Below, piece after piece: positions 35,401 to 43,174 of a DNA stretch of 64,000 bases. Each line of letters opens with the position of its first letter. Position 1 is the first letter of the stretch. Source of the stretch: Mycobacteriales bacterium (GTDB lineage Bacteria; Actinomycetota; Actinomycetes; Mycobacteriales; CADCTP01); NCBI GenBank assembly GCA_035995165.1, contig DASYKU010000093.1, positions 17,195-81,194 on the forward strand, written 5' to 3'. Made by a program: the position numbers and the translations under genes. The notes beneath the pieces are model-generated. The model had not been told where the DNA came from and made no database searches. It was given only the letters and a program-made list of their open reading frames with translations.

Positions 35401-36274
35401 CTCCGGCGCCGCGCGGACGCTGGAGCGTACGGGCCTGACGAGCTGGACGGTCGGGACGGTGCCGCGGACGTTCGAGGCCGGTGGCCTGGTCGGCTATCCG
35501 TCCCTGGTCGACGAGGGTGCGACGGTCGCGCTGCGGGTGCTGCCGACCGAGCCGGAGCAGCGGGCCGCGATGTGGGCCGGGGTCCGGCGGCTGCTGCTGC
35601 TCGGCGTGCCGTCCCCGCTGAAGTGGGTCTCGGCCCGGCTGGACAACCGGGCCAAGCTGGCGCTGACCAACAACCCGCACGGCAGCCTCGCCGCGCTGCT
35701 GGCCGACTGCGCCGCCGCGGCCGCGGACGAGATGATCACCGAGGCCGGCGGGCCGCCCTGGGACGCCGAGGGCTTCGCCAAGCTGGCCGACCGGATCAAG
35801 GCCGAGCTCAACGAGCGGGTGCTGGAGCTGCTGCGCGGCGCCCAGCAGGTGATCGGGGAGTGGGCGCCGCTGGTGGCCCGGCTCGGCGTACCGGTCGCGT
35901 CGCCGCTGCAGCCGGCCCTGAACGACCTGAAGCTGCAGGTCCGGGGCCTGATCGGACCGGGGTTCGTGGCCGCGACCGGGCGCCGGCGGCTGCCGGACCT
36001 GCGTCGCTACCTGGCCGCCGCGGCGTACCGGCTGGACCGGCTGCCGGGGGACACGGCCCGGGACTCGATCCGGATGGGGCGGGTGCAGGCCGCACAGCAG
36101 GAGCTGGACTCGTTCCTGGCCGCGCTGCCGCCGGGGCGGCGGGAGGCCGACGAGGTCCGCCAGCTGCGCTGGATGGTGGAGGAGCTGCGGGTCAGCCTGT
36201 TCGCGCAGTCGCTCGGCACGCCGTACCCGGTCTCGGAACAGCGGATCTACCGGGCGATGGACCAGCTCGGATAG
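32438..36274 (+). CDS. hrpA: ATP-dependent RNA helicase HrpA
   Basis: A 1278-residue DEAH-box RNA helicase, close to the ~1300 residues of the enterobacterial protein. Motif I GETGSGKTTQ has Lys95 and the DEAH box is residues 186-189 (IIDEAHERSLN). Further motifs are SATID (III), FLSGERE (IV) and QRKGRCGRT (VI). The C-terminal half carries the helicase-associated OB region and the HrpA-specific DUF3418 region. It acts on mRNA or ribosomes. ATG at 32438. A convergent ATPase gene abuts its stop. Confidence 0.95.
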   Translation: MSSSLAELRARLPELTLRDEFRLRRRLDGVRGDAVPDGLEDEIDKAAARVERRRAAIPAVSYPPQLPISARRDDILAAVRDNQVVVIAGETGSGKTTQLPKICLELGRGVRGVIGHTQPRRIAARTVSERIAEELGVELGSAVGYQVRFTDRAGEDTAVKVMTDGILLAEIQHDRMLRRYDTLIIDEAHERSLNIDFLLGYLRQLLPRRPDLKVIITSATIDPQRFSAHFGDAPILEVSGRTYPVEVRYREPAEDADQIEAITAAVGELGLEAPGDVLVFLSGEREIRDTADALRKSLPETTEVLPLFARLSAADQHKVFASHSGRRVVLATNVAETSLTVPGIRYVVDPGTARISRYSLRTKVQRLPIERVSQASADQRKGRCGRTADGICIRLYSEEDFESRPRFTEPEVQRTNLASVILQMTALGLGDVGAFPFVDPPDRRAVADGVALLHELGALEAGTGEKRRLTPVGRKLAQLPIDPRLGRMVLAAEGNGCLHEVLVITAALSIQDPRERPVEKQEAADTMHRRFADPTSDFMTLLNLWNYIEDRQDALSSSAFRRLCTAEFLHYLRVREWQDLYGQLRSILRQLGTAVPRSPAEVDPKVVTRSLLAGLLSHLGLREDTGPRSREYAGARGARFAVWPGSALAKQPPRWVVAAELVETSRLWARTVAKVEPEWAEELAGHLAVRFYNEPHWSKRRGGVVATERVTLFGLPIVVGRTVDYARIDPQLSRELFLRHALVEGDWQSQHAFLATNRALLEDVEELEHRTRRRGLVVDDNTLFDFYDSRVPADVVSGRHFDAWWKQARRTDPNLLTFTREMLVPDDVDTADTPDEWTQGGLTLPVAYRFEPGAADDGVIVEVPLAALNRVRPDGFDWQVPALREELVTALIRSLPKPLRRNFVPAPDAARAILAQLEPGREPLVEALARELRRASGQDVPITAFDWAKVPAHLRATFRVTDGARTVAEGKDLEQLQRRLGRTVQDVLSGAARTLERTGLTSWTVGTVPRTFEAGGLVGYPSLVDEGATVALRVLPTEPEQRAAMWAGVRRLLLLGVPSPLKWVSARLDNRAKLALTNNPHGSLAALLADCAAAAADEMITEAGGPPWDAEGFAKLADRIKAELNERVLELLRGAQQVIGEWAPLVARLGVPVASPLQPALNDLKLQVRGLIGPGFVAATGRRRLPDLRRYLAAAAYRLDRLPGDTARDSIRMGRVQAAQQELDSFLAALPPGRREADEVRQLRWMVEELRVSLFAQSLGTPYPVSEQRIYRAMDQLG

Positions 36275-36685
36275 CTAGCGCGCCAGCAGCGGGAGCTCCG
36301 CCCAAACCGTTTTGCCATGGCCGGGGGAGGCGCGCCAGCCCCAGGCCACCGCGAGGCGGGTGACCACGGACAGTCCCCGGCCGTTCTCGGCGTCGGCCGG
36401 CGGGCGGGGGTTGCCGTGCGGCGAGGACCCGGCGGCCCCGTCGGTGACCTCGACCCGGACCCGCTCGGGCGCCCGGACCATCGTCACCACGATCGGCTCG
36501 GCGCCGTGCACGACCGCGTTGGTGACCAGCTCACTGACGACGAGCAGCAGGTCCTCGCGGATGCCGGGCTCGCACCCCCAGTCGTCCAGCACCTCGGTCA
36601 CGGCGTGCCGGCCACGCGACGGCGCGTCCGGATCGCCGTCGAGCTCGATCACCTGCGTCTGGTCCCCGCCGTGTGCCAAGTCCAC
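36275..36685 (-). CDS. RsbW-like ATP-binding protein (anti-sigma/HATPase_c)
   Basis: A 136-residue single-domain GHKL ATPase of the serine-kinase/anti-sigma type. The N box is VVSELVTNAVVHGAEP, followed by VEVTDGAAG (G1) and NGRGLSVVTRLAVAWG (G2). Such proteins phosphorylate anti-anti-sigma factors or bind sigma factors; partners are not in the immediate neighbourhood. The GTG start at 36685 opens a 324-bp gap before the DNA ligase. Its stop codon abuts the hrpA stop. Confidence 0.85.
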   Translation of the reverse strand: MDLAHGGDQTQVIELDGDPDAPSRGRHAVTEVLDDWGCEPGIREDLLLVVSELVTNAVVHGAEPIVVTMVRAPERVRVEVTDGAAGSSPHGNPRPPADAENGRGLSVVTRLAVAWGWRASPGHGKTVWAELPLLAR

Positions 36686-36794
36686 GTTCCTTGTGTGCCC
36701 GGCGAGCAGGTCGGCCTATCCCGAATCGGCCGGCTGATTTCCGCGTTGGGCCGAACTGGTTACGATCTTGGCGTAGTTGTCACGGGGGGTGACG

Positions 36795-36866
36795 ATGGCC
36801 AGCGGCCTGAAGCCGGCGCCGACCGGGGGGACGGTGGCCTGGTTCACGATCCCGGATCCCGACTGA
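36795..36866 (+). CDS. Possible 23-residue peptide
   Basis: ATG at 36795 after CACGGGGGGT opens a frame coding MASGLKPAPTGGTVAWFTIP then DPD and a stop. TACGAT at about 36761-36766 with TTTCCG 17 nt upstream could be its promoter. It lies in the divergent gap between the anti-sigma-type ATPase and the DNA ligase. No family is recognised, and it may be noise in GC-rich DNA, but the strong ribosome binding site is notable. Confidence 0.35.
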   Translation: MASGLKPAPTGGTVAWFTIPDPD

Positions 36867-36878
36867 GCCGGCCAGGCC

Positions 36879-36965
36879 CGGCTCCCATCGCCGGACCTGA
36901 CCCGGCCCGGCTCATTTCGCCGGACCTGACCCGGCCCCGGCTCATTTCGCCGGGCCTGAGCGGCG
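36879..36965. repeat. About 29-bp tandem repeats before the ligase gene
   Basis: Three copies of a unit like CGGCTCATTTCGCCGGACCT followed by GACCCGGCC run between the small ORF and the ligase start. Copies two and three share the AT-containing CTCATTTCGCC, which stands out in this GC-rich DNA. No gene is seen in the rest of the 36686-37009 gap apart from the 23-residue ORF. Confidence 0.65.
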
Positions 36966-37009
36966 CCGGGCGGCCGGGTCTGTCGTAGGGGCGGGTTAGC
37001 TTCTGCGGC

Positions 37010-38554
37010 ATGACCGTGCTGCTCCGGGACCTCGCCGACACCTCGGCGGCGGTCGCCGGGACCTCCGCGCGGCTGGGCAAGGTCGGGCTGCTGGCCGAGG
37101 CGCTGGCCCGGGCCGATCCCGCGGAGGCAGCCGCGGCCGTGGCGTTCCTGTCCGGGGAGCTGCGGCAGCGGCAGATCGGCGTCGGCTGGGCGAGCCTGCG
37201 CGAGGTGCCGCCGCCGGCTGACGCGCCCTCGCTGCGGGTCGGTGAGGTCGACGCGATCTTCGAGGAGGTCGGCCGGCAGGCCGGGGCCGGGTCGCAGACG
37301 GCCCGGCGGACGCTGCTGGCCGCGCTGTTCGCCCGCGCGACCGGGCCGGAGCAGAAGTTCCTGCGCCAGCTGCTGGTGGGAGAGCTGCGGCAGGGTGCGC
37401 TCGAGGGCGTCATGGTCGACACGGTCGCCAAGGCGTCCGGGGTGCCGGTGAAGGACGTCCGGCGGGCGGCGATGCTGCGCGGCGACCTCGGGCTGGTCGC
37501 GGCCGCGGCGCTGGCCGGGGGCGCGGCCGCGCTGGCGGAGTTCCGGCTGGAGGTCGGGCGGCCGGTGCTGCCGATGCTGGCCCAGCCCGCCGACGGCGTC
37601 GACACGGCCCTGGCGAAGATCGGCGGCGCGGCGGCGGTCGAGTGGAAGCTGGACGGCGCCCGGATCCAGGTCCACCGCAGCGGCTCGGACGTCGCGGTCT
37701 ACACCCGCTCGCTGGACGACATCACCGCCCGCGTGCCGGAGGTCGTGGAGGCGGCGCTGGCGCTGCCGGTGACCGCGGCCGTGCTGGACGGGGAGGCGAT
37801 CGCGCTGCGACCGGACGGCCGGCCGCTGCCGTTCCAGGTGACCGCGTCCCGGGTCGGCAGCAAGGGCGACCCGGTCGGGCTGCGGGTCGCGACGCCGCTG
37901 TCGCCGGTGCTGTTCGACCTGCTGCACCTGGACGGTGCGGACCTGCTCGACGCGCCCGGTTCGGACCGGGCTGCGGCGCTGGCCTCGGTGGTGCCGGTCG
38001 ACCTGCGGGTGCCGCGGGTCGTCGCGGGCTCGGCCGCCGACGCGTCGGCGGCGTTCGCGGCGGCGCTGGAGCGCGGGCACGAGGGGGTCGTGGTCAAGTC
38101 GCTGACCGGGCCGTACGAGGCCGGGCGGCGGGGCGCGGGCTGGCTGAAGGTGAAGCCGCGGCACACGCTCGACCTGGTCGTGCTGGCGGTCGAGCGCGGG
38201 CACGGCCGCCGTACGGGGTGGTTGTCCAACCTGCACCTCGGCGCCCGGGATCCGGCCGGCGGGTTCGTGATGCTGGGCAAGACGTTCAAGGGGCTGACCG
38301 ACGAGATGCTGCGCTGGCAGACGGCGCGGCTCGGGGAGCTGGCGGTCGACGACTCCGGCTGGGTCGTGCGGGTACGTCCGGAACTGGTGGTCGAGATCGC
38401 GTTCGACGGGGTGCAGACGAGCCCGCGCTATCCCGGCGGGGTCGCGCTGCGCTTCGCCCGCGTCCTGCGCTACCGGGAGGACAAGACCGCCGCCGAAGCG
38501 GACACCCTCGACACCGTCCGGGCGATCCACGCCGGAACTCGGCAGCCGACCTGA
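37010..38554 (+). CDS. ATP-dependent DNA ligase (LigB type)
   Basis: A 514-residue ATP-dependent ligase of the LigB/archaeal-like class. An N-terminal helical DNA-binding domain covers about 1-190. The nucleotidyltransferase domain has motif [11 protein letters not shown] with the AMP-accepting Lys213, LDGEAIA (III), [19 protein letters not shown] (IV) and WLKVKPRHT (V). The C-terminal OB-fold follows to [12 protein letters not shown]. It seals nicks using ATP, in repair rather than replication. ATG at 37010. It is followed by a bidirectional terminator. Confidence 0.93.
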   Translation: MTVLLRDLADTSAAVAGTSARLGKVGLLAEALARADPAEAAAAVAFLSGELRQRQIGVGWASLREVPPPADAPSLRVGEVDAIFEEVGRQAGAGSQTARRTLLAALFARATGPEQKFLRQLLVGELRQGALEGVMVDTVAKASGVPVKDVRRAAMLRGDLGLVAAAALAGGAAALAEFRLEVGRPVLPMLAQPADGVDTALAKIGGAAAVEWKLDGARIQVHRSGSDVAVYTRSLDDITARVPEVVEAALALPVTAAVLDGEAIALRPDGRPLPFQVTASRVGSKGDPVGLRVATPLSPVLFDLLHLDGADLLDAPGSDRAAALASVVPVDLRVPRVVAGSAADASAAFAAALERGHEGVVVKSLTGPYEAGRRGAGWLKVKPRHTLDLVVLAVERGHGRRTGWLSNLHLGARDPAGGFVMLGKTFKGLTDEMLRWQTARLGELAVDDSGWVVRVRPELVVEIAFDGVQTSPRYPGGVALRFARVLRYREDKTAAEADTLDTVRAIHAGTRQPT

Positions 38555-38667
38555 CCCGGGGTTGGACTTACTGGTCCTCCGCCTGCGGCGGGGCCTCGGT
38601 GGAGGAGGTCGGTGCTTCTCCGGCACCGCGCGGAAGCCCCGCCCGGGGGTTAGGGGCGGCCCGACAG

Positions 38668-38701
38668 CCGAAAGGCCCGGCCGTGAGGCCGGGCCTTTCG
38701 G
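38668..38701. terminator. Bidirectional terminator between ligase and GlsB genes
   Basis: CCGAAAGGCCCGGCC-gtga-GGCCGGGCCTTTCGG is a perfect 15-bp stem with a 4-nt loop. It has A/T runs at the base, giving TTTC on one side and the same on the other strand. It lies between convergent genes, so it can serve both. Confidence 0.8.
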
Positions 38702-38742
38702 TTACAGCGAGTGTGCAATCCCCGTGGAGTGGTGCGTTGGTA

Positions 38743-39048
38743 CTAGAGGCGCGTACGGCTGCGGCCACCGACCCCGCGACGCGTCGCGGCCCGGTAGATG
38801 AGCAGCGCGATGACGGCGCCGATGATCGAGCCGATGATCCCGGACGGCTGCAGCGCGCCCTCGCTGAGGTCGTGCCCGAACAGCAGGTATCCGAGGAGAC
38901 CGCCGATGAACGAGCCGATGATGCCGAGCAGGATCGTCGCGCCGATGCCCATCGGGTCCTTGCCCGGCACCAGCGCGCGGGCGATGAACCCGGCGATCGC
39001 GCCGATGATGATGAGCGAGATGATGAACCAGAGCACGGGTTCCTCCAC
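38743..39048 (-). CDS. GlsB/YeaQ/YmgE family stress-response membrane protein
   Basis: A 101-residue protein with three membrane helices, each rich in Gly and Ile: LWFIISLIIIGAIAGFIARA, ILLGIIGSFIGGLLGYLLFG and GIIGSIIGAVIALLIY. That layout defines the transglycosylase-associated/GlsB family linked to stress survival. The C-terminal tail RRGVGGRSRTRL is basic. The start is GTG at 39048; a later start inside the first residues is possible. The 39049-39301 gap to ctaD shows no further gene. Confidence 0.82.
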   Translation of the reverse strand: MEEPVLWFIISLIIIGAIAGFIARALVPGKDPMGIGATILLGIIGSFIGGLLGYLLFGHDLSEGALQPSGIIGSIIGAVIALLIYRAATRRGVGGRSRTRL

Positions 39049-39301
39049 TGTGTCTGCGACGGCCCCACACCGTCACATTGGGTCAGCACTGGAGGTACCC
39101 CGGACCGCACGGGCCCAATCCAGCCGACCGCATCACATCGGCGTACGACCCACCTGTGACGCGATCTCCGCAGGCCCAGCGACGGCCTGATCCACCGGGT
39201 GGATCCCGGAGCGCGCCCGCCGGAGCCGGGGACTATTCTGCGGATGCTCGCTGCCGGAGCTTCCAGCTCCGGCGGTGCTGTCGATGAGTCGGAGGCCAGC
39301 A

Positions 39302-41056
39302 GTGACCGTCACCGCCCCCTCGCCGATCGTCAGCCGCCCCGCTCCGGTGCGGACGACGTCGCGTGGGTCGATGCTGCTCGACCTGCTCAAGACGACCGAT
39401 CACAAGCTGATCGGCAAGATGTACCTGGTCACGGCGTTCCTGTTCTTCCTCGCGGGCGGCCTGATGGCCCTGCTGATGCGCGGTGAGCTGGCCCGCCCGG
39501 GCCTGCAGTACCTCAGCCTGGAGCAGTACAACCAGCTGTTCACCATGCACGGCACGATCATGCTGCTGTTCTTCGCGACGCCGATGGTCTTCGCGTTCGC
39601 CAACCTGGTGCTGCCGCTGCAGATCGGCGCCCCGGACGTGAGCTTCCCGCGGCTGAACGCGTTCTCGTACTGGCTGTATCTCTTCGGCGCCCTGACCGCG
39701 GTGTCCGGTTTCGCCACGCCCGGCGGCGCCGCCGACTTCGGGTGGTACGCGTACTCGCCGCTCACCGACTCGATCAACTCGCCCGGCGTCGGTGCCGACC
39801 TCTGGTTCGTCGGCCTGGCGATCTCCGGCCTCGGCACGATCCTCGGCGGCGTCAACATGATCACCACGGTGATCACGCTGCGCGCGCCCGGCATGACGAT
39901 GTTCCGGATGCCGATCTTCACCTGGAACATCCTGGTGACCAGCGTGCTGGTGCTGCTGGCGTTCCCGATCCTCACCGCGGCGATCTTCGGCGTGATGGCG
40001 GACCGCAAGTTCGGCGCGCAGATCTTCGAACCGCAGAACGGCGGCGCCATCCTCTGGCAGCACCTGTTCTGGTTCTTCGGCCATCCCGAGGTCTACATCG
40101 TGGCGTTGCCGTTCTTCGGCATAGTCACCGAGATCATCCCGGTCTTCAGCCGCAAGCCGATCTTCGGCTACAAGGGCCTGGTCGGCGCGACGATCGCGAT
40201 CGGCGCCCTGTCGGTGACGGTCTGGGCGCACCACATGTTCGCCACCGGCGCCGTGCTGCTGCCGTTCTTCTCGTTCCTGACCTACCTCATCGCGGTGCCG
40301 ACCGGGATCAAGTTCTTCAACTGGATCGGCACGATGTGGCGGGGCTCGATCAGCTTCGAGACGCCGATGCTGTGGTCGATCGGCTTCCTGGTCACCTTCC
40401 TGCTCGGCGGGCTGACCGGCGTCATCCTCGGCTCGCCCCCGCTGGACTTCCACCTCAACGACTCGTACTTCGTGGTCGCGCACTTCCACTACGTGCTCTT
40501 CGGCACGATCGTGTTCGCGGTCTTCGGCGGGATCTACTTCTGGTTCCCGAAGTTCACCGGCCGCTACCTGGACGAGCGGCTGGGCAAGCTGCACTTCTGG
40601 GCCACGTTCGTCGGCTTCCACCTCACCTTCCTGGTGCAGCACTGGCTGGGTGCCGAGGGTATGCCGCGGCGGTACGGCGACTACCTGCCCGGCGACGGCT
40701 TCACCACGCTGAACACGATCTCGACGGTGGGCTCGTTCCTGCTCGGCGTCGCCACGGTGCCGTTCCTCTGGAACGTCTACCACTCCTACAGGTACGGCGA
40801 GGTCGTGACCGCGGACGACCCGTGGGGCCACGGCAACTCGCTGGAGTGGGCGACGTCCTGCCCGCCGCCGCGGCACAACTTCACCGTCATGCCGCGGATC
40901 CGGTCCGAGCGGCCGGCGTTCGAGGCGCACTACCCGGAGCTGGCCGAGCGGCTCGAGCTGGAGGCCCACTCCGGCAGCGGGCCGCTCGGGCCGAACGACC
41001 TGGTCGGGGCGGACGTCGGGTCGCGGCAGGGGGCGAAGGACCCCGACCCGAGCTGA
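39302..41056 (+). CDS. ctaD: Cytochrome c oxidase subunit I
   Basis: A 584-residue core subunit of the aa3-type oxidase with 12 membrane helices. Conserved sites are [14 protein letters not shown] (low-spin haem His), FFGHPEVYI (CuB His and the cross-linked Tyr), VWAHHMF (the two CuB histidines) and [10 protein letters not shown] (haem ligands). It reduces O2 to water and pumps protons. I chose the GTG at 39302, which follows GGAGG; an ATG nine codons earlier lacks such a site. In mycobacteria ctaD is followed by serB2, as a SerB-like gene is here. Confidence 0.95.
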   Translation: MTVTAPSPIVSRPAPVRTTSRGSMLLDLLKTTDHKLIGKMYLVTAFLFFLAGGLMALLMRGELARPGLQYLSLEQYNQLFTMHGTIMLLFFATPMVFAFANLVLPLQIGAPDVSFPRLNAFSYWLYLFGALTAVSGFATPGGAADFGWYAYSPLTDSINSPGVGADLWFVGLAISGLGTILGGVNMITTVITLRAPGMTMFRMPIFTWNILVTSVLVLLAFPILTAAIFGVMADRKFGAQIFEPQNGGAILWQHLFWFFGHPEVYIVALPFFGIVTEIIPVFSRKPIFGYKGLVGATIAIGALSVTVWAHHMFATGAVLLPFFSFLTYLIAVPTGIKFFNWIGTMWRGSISFETPMLWSIGFLVTFLLGGLTGVILGSPPLDFHLNDSYFVVAHFHYVLFGTIVFAVFGGIYFWFPKFTGRYLDERLGKLHFWATFVGFHLTFLVQHWLGAEGMPRRYGDYLPGDGFTTLNTISTVGSFLLGVATVPFLWNVYHSYRYGEVVTADDPWGHGNSLEWATSCPPPRHNFTVMPRIRSERPAFEAHYPELAERLELEAHSGSGPLGPNDLVGADVGSRQGAKDPDPS

Positions 41057-41062
41057 CCCTGG

Positions 41063-41087
41063 TGTCACACCGGTGGCGCCTGTGACA
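41063..41087 (+). terminator. Inverted repeat after ctaD
   Basis: TGTCACA (41063-41069) and TGTGACA (41081-41087) form 7-bp arms around 11 nt, starting 6 nt after the ctaD stop. It could terminate ctaD or be a protein-binding dyad for the SerB-like gene. The arms face outward relative to a Crp site, so I do not call it that. Confidence 0.35.
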
Positions 41088-41182
41088 TGTCGTGCGCGCC
41101 TGATACCGTTGCGTAATCCCTTCCCGAGCTGACCGCGCGGGCCTCACCAGGCCCCGCTGACCCCAGCGCAAGACCCTTCCTC

Positions 41183-42391
41183 ATGCACCCACACTCCGTG
41201 CTCGTCACCGTCACGGGACACGACCGCCCGGGCATCACCTCCGCCCTGTTCGCCGCGCTCGCCGCGCACGACGTGGAGGTCCTGGACGTCGAGCAGGTCG
41301 TCATCTCCGACCGGATGGTGCTCGGGGTGGTGCTGGCCCTGCACGGTGACCCGGCCCCGCTCCGCCGCGCGGTCACTCACGCGGCCGAGGCGCTCGGCAC
41401 CGAGGTCGAGGTGTCCATCACCGAGGACCCGGACGCGGTCGGCAACGCGATGCCGGTCCGCCACCACGTGATGGTGCTGGGCCGCCCGCTGCGGGCCGGC
41501 GCGGTCGGTGAGATGGCGCGGCGGATCTCCGACCTCGGCGGCAGCATCCACTCGATCGTCCGGCTCACCCACCGGCCGGTGACCGCGCTGGAGCTGGTCG
41601 TGTCCGGGGTGGACGCGGCCCGGCTCGGGGCCGGCCTGGTCCAGGGCGCGGCCGCCGCCGGCGTCGACGTCGCGGTCGAGCGCGCGGGCCTGCAGCGGCG
41701 GGCCAAGCGGCTGCTGATGATGGACCTGGAGACCGTGCTGGCCGGGCCGGAGCCGTTCGCGGCGCTGGCCGACCAGATCGGCCGCGGCGCCGAGTCCCGG
41801 CGGCTGCTGGCCGCGGGCGAGGCCGAGGGCAGCTCGACCGCGGAGGTGGTCCGGACCCGGGCCGCGCTGCTGGCCGGCGCGCCGGTGGCCACCCTGGACG
41901 TGCTGCAGGGACAGATGCGCTGGACGCACGGGTCGCGTGCGCTGCTCGGTGCCGCCCGCCGGGCCGGGCACCGCACCGGCGTGGTGACCGGCGGGATCGC
42001 CCAGGTCGCCGAGCGGCTGGTGGACGGGCTGGAGCTGGACTTCCTGGCCGCGAACCGGCTGGAGACCGCGGACGGCCGGCTCACCGGCCGGATCGTCGGT
42101 GAGGTCGTCGGCGGCGGCGGGCGGGGCCGGGCGCTGGTCCGCTTCGCCGAGTCGTACGGGGTGCCGCTGGCGCAGTCGGTCGCGGTCGGCTGCGGAGGCG
42201 AGGCGGCCGAGCTGCTGCGGCTGGCCGGGCTGGGCGTGGTGCTGGACGTGGCCCGCCCGGCCGAGCCGGGGTCCGAGCGCAGCGCGCACCTGGATGCGCT
42301 GCTGTTCGTGCTGGGGATGCGGTCCGACGATCCGGAGGAGGCGCCGCTGCGCCCCGAGGACGTGCTCGCCACCGCCCGCCGCTCCCGCTGA
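41183..42391 (+). CDS. SerB-like ACT/HAD protein with degraded catalytic motifs
   Basis: A 402-residue protein with two N-terminal ACT-type domains (VLVTVTGHDRPGITSALFAA; HHVMVLGRPLRAGAVGEMA) and a HAD-fold domain, the layout of mycobacterial SerB2. It also keeps the SerB2 position after ctaD. The HAD catalytic residues are altered: motif I DxDxT reads DLETV (Asp181 kept, second acid Glu183), motif III lacks the Lys (GRGRALVRF), and motif IV GDGAND reads GCGGEA (336-341) with both acidic Asp lost. It probably binds an amino acid but may not hydrolyse phosphoserine. The start is ATG at 41183 with a weak ribosome binding site. Confidence 0.8.
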   Translation: MHPHSVLVTVTGHDRPGITSALFAALAAHDVEVLDVEQVVISDRMVLGVVLALHGDPAPLRRAVTHAAEALGTEVEVSITEDPDAVGNAMPVRHHVMVLGRPLRAGAVGEMARRISDLGGSIHSIVRLTHRPVTALELVVSGVDAARLGAGLVQGAAAAGVDVAVERAGLQRRAKRLLMMDLETVLAGPEPFAALADQIGRGAESRRLLAAGEAEGSSTAEVVRTRAALLAGAPVATLDVLQGQMRWTHGSRALLGAARRAGHRTGVVTGGIAQVAERLVDGLELDFLAANRLETADGRLTGRIVGEVVGGGGRGRALVRFAESYGVPLAQSVAVGCGGEAAELLRLAGLGVVLDVARPAEPGSERSAHLDALLFVLGMRSDDPEEAPLRPEDVLATARRSR

Positions 42392-42429
42392 TCGCCCGCC
42401 GCTCCCGCTGACCGGCCGCCGCGCGCTGA
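42373..42429. repeat. Tandem duplication of the SerB-like gene's 3' end
   Basis: CGCCCGCCGCTCCCGCTGA ends the gene (TGA is the stop), and an identical 19-mer follows one nucleotide later (42393-42411). A third degraded copy ends at 42429. The copied unit includes the stop codon. Confidence 0.75.
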
Positions 42430-42485
42430 CGTCTCGCCGTCCGCCCTGGGCGAGTGTGCGCCGGACGGCACGTCGGCGCCGACGC

Positions 42486-42524
42486 GTACCACTGTCAGTG
42501 GTAATTACCCGGCCGAGTGGTAAC
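42486..42524. repeat. 39-bp double palindrome, copy 2
   Basis: GTACCACT-gtc-AGTGGT, spacer AATT, then ACC-N6-AGTGGTAAC has the same element lengths as the palindrome at 30541-30578: GTACCACT-N3-AGTGGT-N4-ACC-N6-AGTGGT. The first half is intact and the second half has lost inner matches. It also lies between convergent genes. Confidence 0.65.
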
Positions 42525-42558
42525 GCCGATCAGGACATCGCCCGGTCGCGGGAACGGC

Positions 42559-42610
42559 GACGTGAGGCGGCGACGTGAGGCGGCGACGTGAGGCGGCGAC
42601 GTCAGGCGGC
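42559..42610. repeat. 13-bp tandem repeat duplicating the pncA 3' end
   Basis: Four units of GACGTGAGGCGGC; the last (42598-42610, with GACGTCAGGCGGC) holds the last two codons and TGA stop of pncA read leftward. The other three extend past its stop codon. The unit is in phase with the gene end, so it looks like repeated slippage of the gene's own terminus. Confidence 0.75.
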
Positions 42611-43174
42611 GACGACGGGCGTGCCGACGAGGGTGATGCCGGCGGTGCGCAGGCGGTCGAGGGCGGCGGCGGTGGTCTCGGCGGCGACGCCGGCGGTGAG
42701 GTCGAGCAGGACGGTCGTCGCGAAGCCCTCCCGGGCCGCGTCCAGCGCGGTCGCCAGCACGCAGTGGTCGGTGGCGATGCCCATCACCTCGACCGTGTCC
42801 ACGCCGGCGGCGCGCAGCCAGTCGGCCAGCCCGGCGCCGTCCGGCCCGTGCCCCTCGAAGCCCGAGTACGCCGCCTGGTATTCGCCTTTGTCGAACACCG
42901 CCGCCAGCAGCGACCGGTCCAGGTCCGGGTGCAGCTCGACCCCGCCGGTGCCGACGACGCAGTGCGCCGGCCAGGTGGCGACGAAGTCCGGGTGCGCGGC
43001 GAAGTGCGTACCCGGGTCGATGTGGTGGTCCCGGGTCGCGACCACGTGGTCGTAGCCGGCCGTGCCCAGGTGCGCGGTGATCGCCGCCGCCACCCCGGCC
43101 CCGCCGCCGACCGCGAGCGAGCCGCCCTCGGTGAAGTCGTTCTGCACGTCCACGACGATCGCCGCGCGCGTCAC
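42602..43174 (-). CDS. pncA: Nicotinamidase
   Basis: A 190-residue isochorismatase-fold amidohydrolase that converts nicotinamide to nicotinic acid in NAD recycling. The catalytic triad is Asp9 (VVDVQNDF), Lys96 (VFDKGEY) and Cys138 (GIATDHCVLATA). Metal-site residues D49, H51 and H58 lie in ATRDHHIDPGTHF. The GTG start overlaps the pncB stop by 4 nt, so the two steps of the salvage pathway are encoded in one transcript. Its 3' end merges into a tandem repeat. Confidence 0.92.
   Translation of the reverse strand: MTRAAIVVDVQNDFTEGGSLAVGGGAGVAAAITAHLGTAGYDHVVATRDHHIDPGTHFAAHPDFVATWPAHCVVGTGGVELHPDLDRSLLAAVFDKGEYQAAYSGFEGHGPDGAGLADWLRAAGVDTVEVMGIATDHCVLATALDAAREGFATTVLLDLTAGVAAETTAAALDRLRTAGITLVGTPVVAA

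Noticed and set aside
32168..35680. 1170-codon minus-strand frame opposite hrpA
   Set aside because: It lies fully antisense to a well-supported helicase, has no domain, and has low-complexity composition.
39049..39301. Small genes in the GlsB-ctaD gap
   Set aside because: Short frames on both strands have no ribosome binding site or recognisable sequence.
41063..41087. Crp/cAMP-receptor binding site
   Set aside because: The arms face outward (TGTCACA..TGTGACA), opposite to TGTGA-N6-TCACA; a hairpin is more likely.
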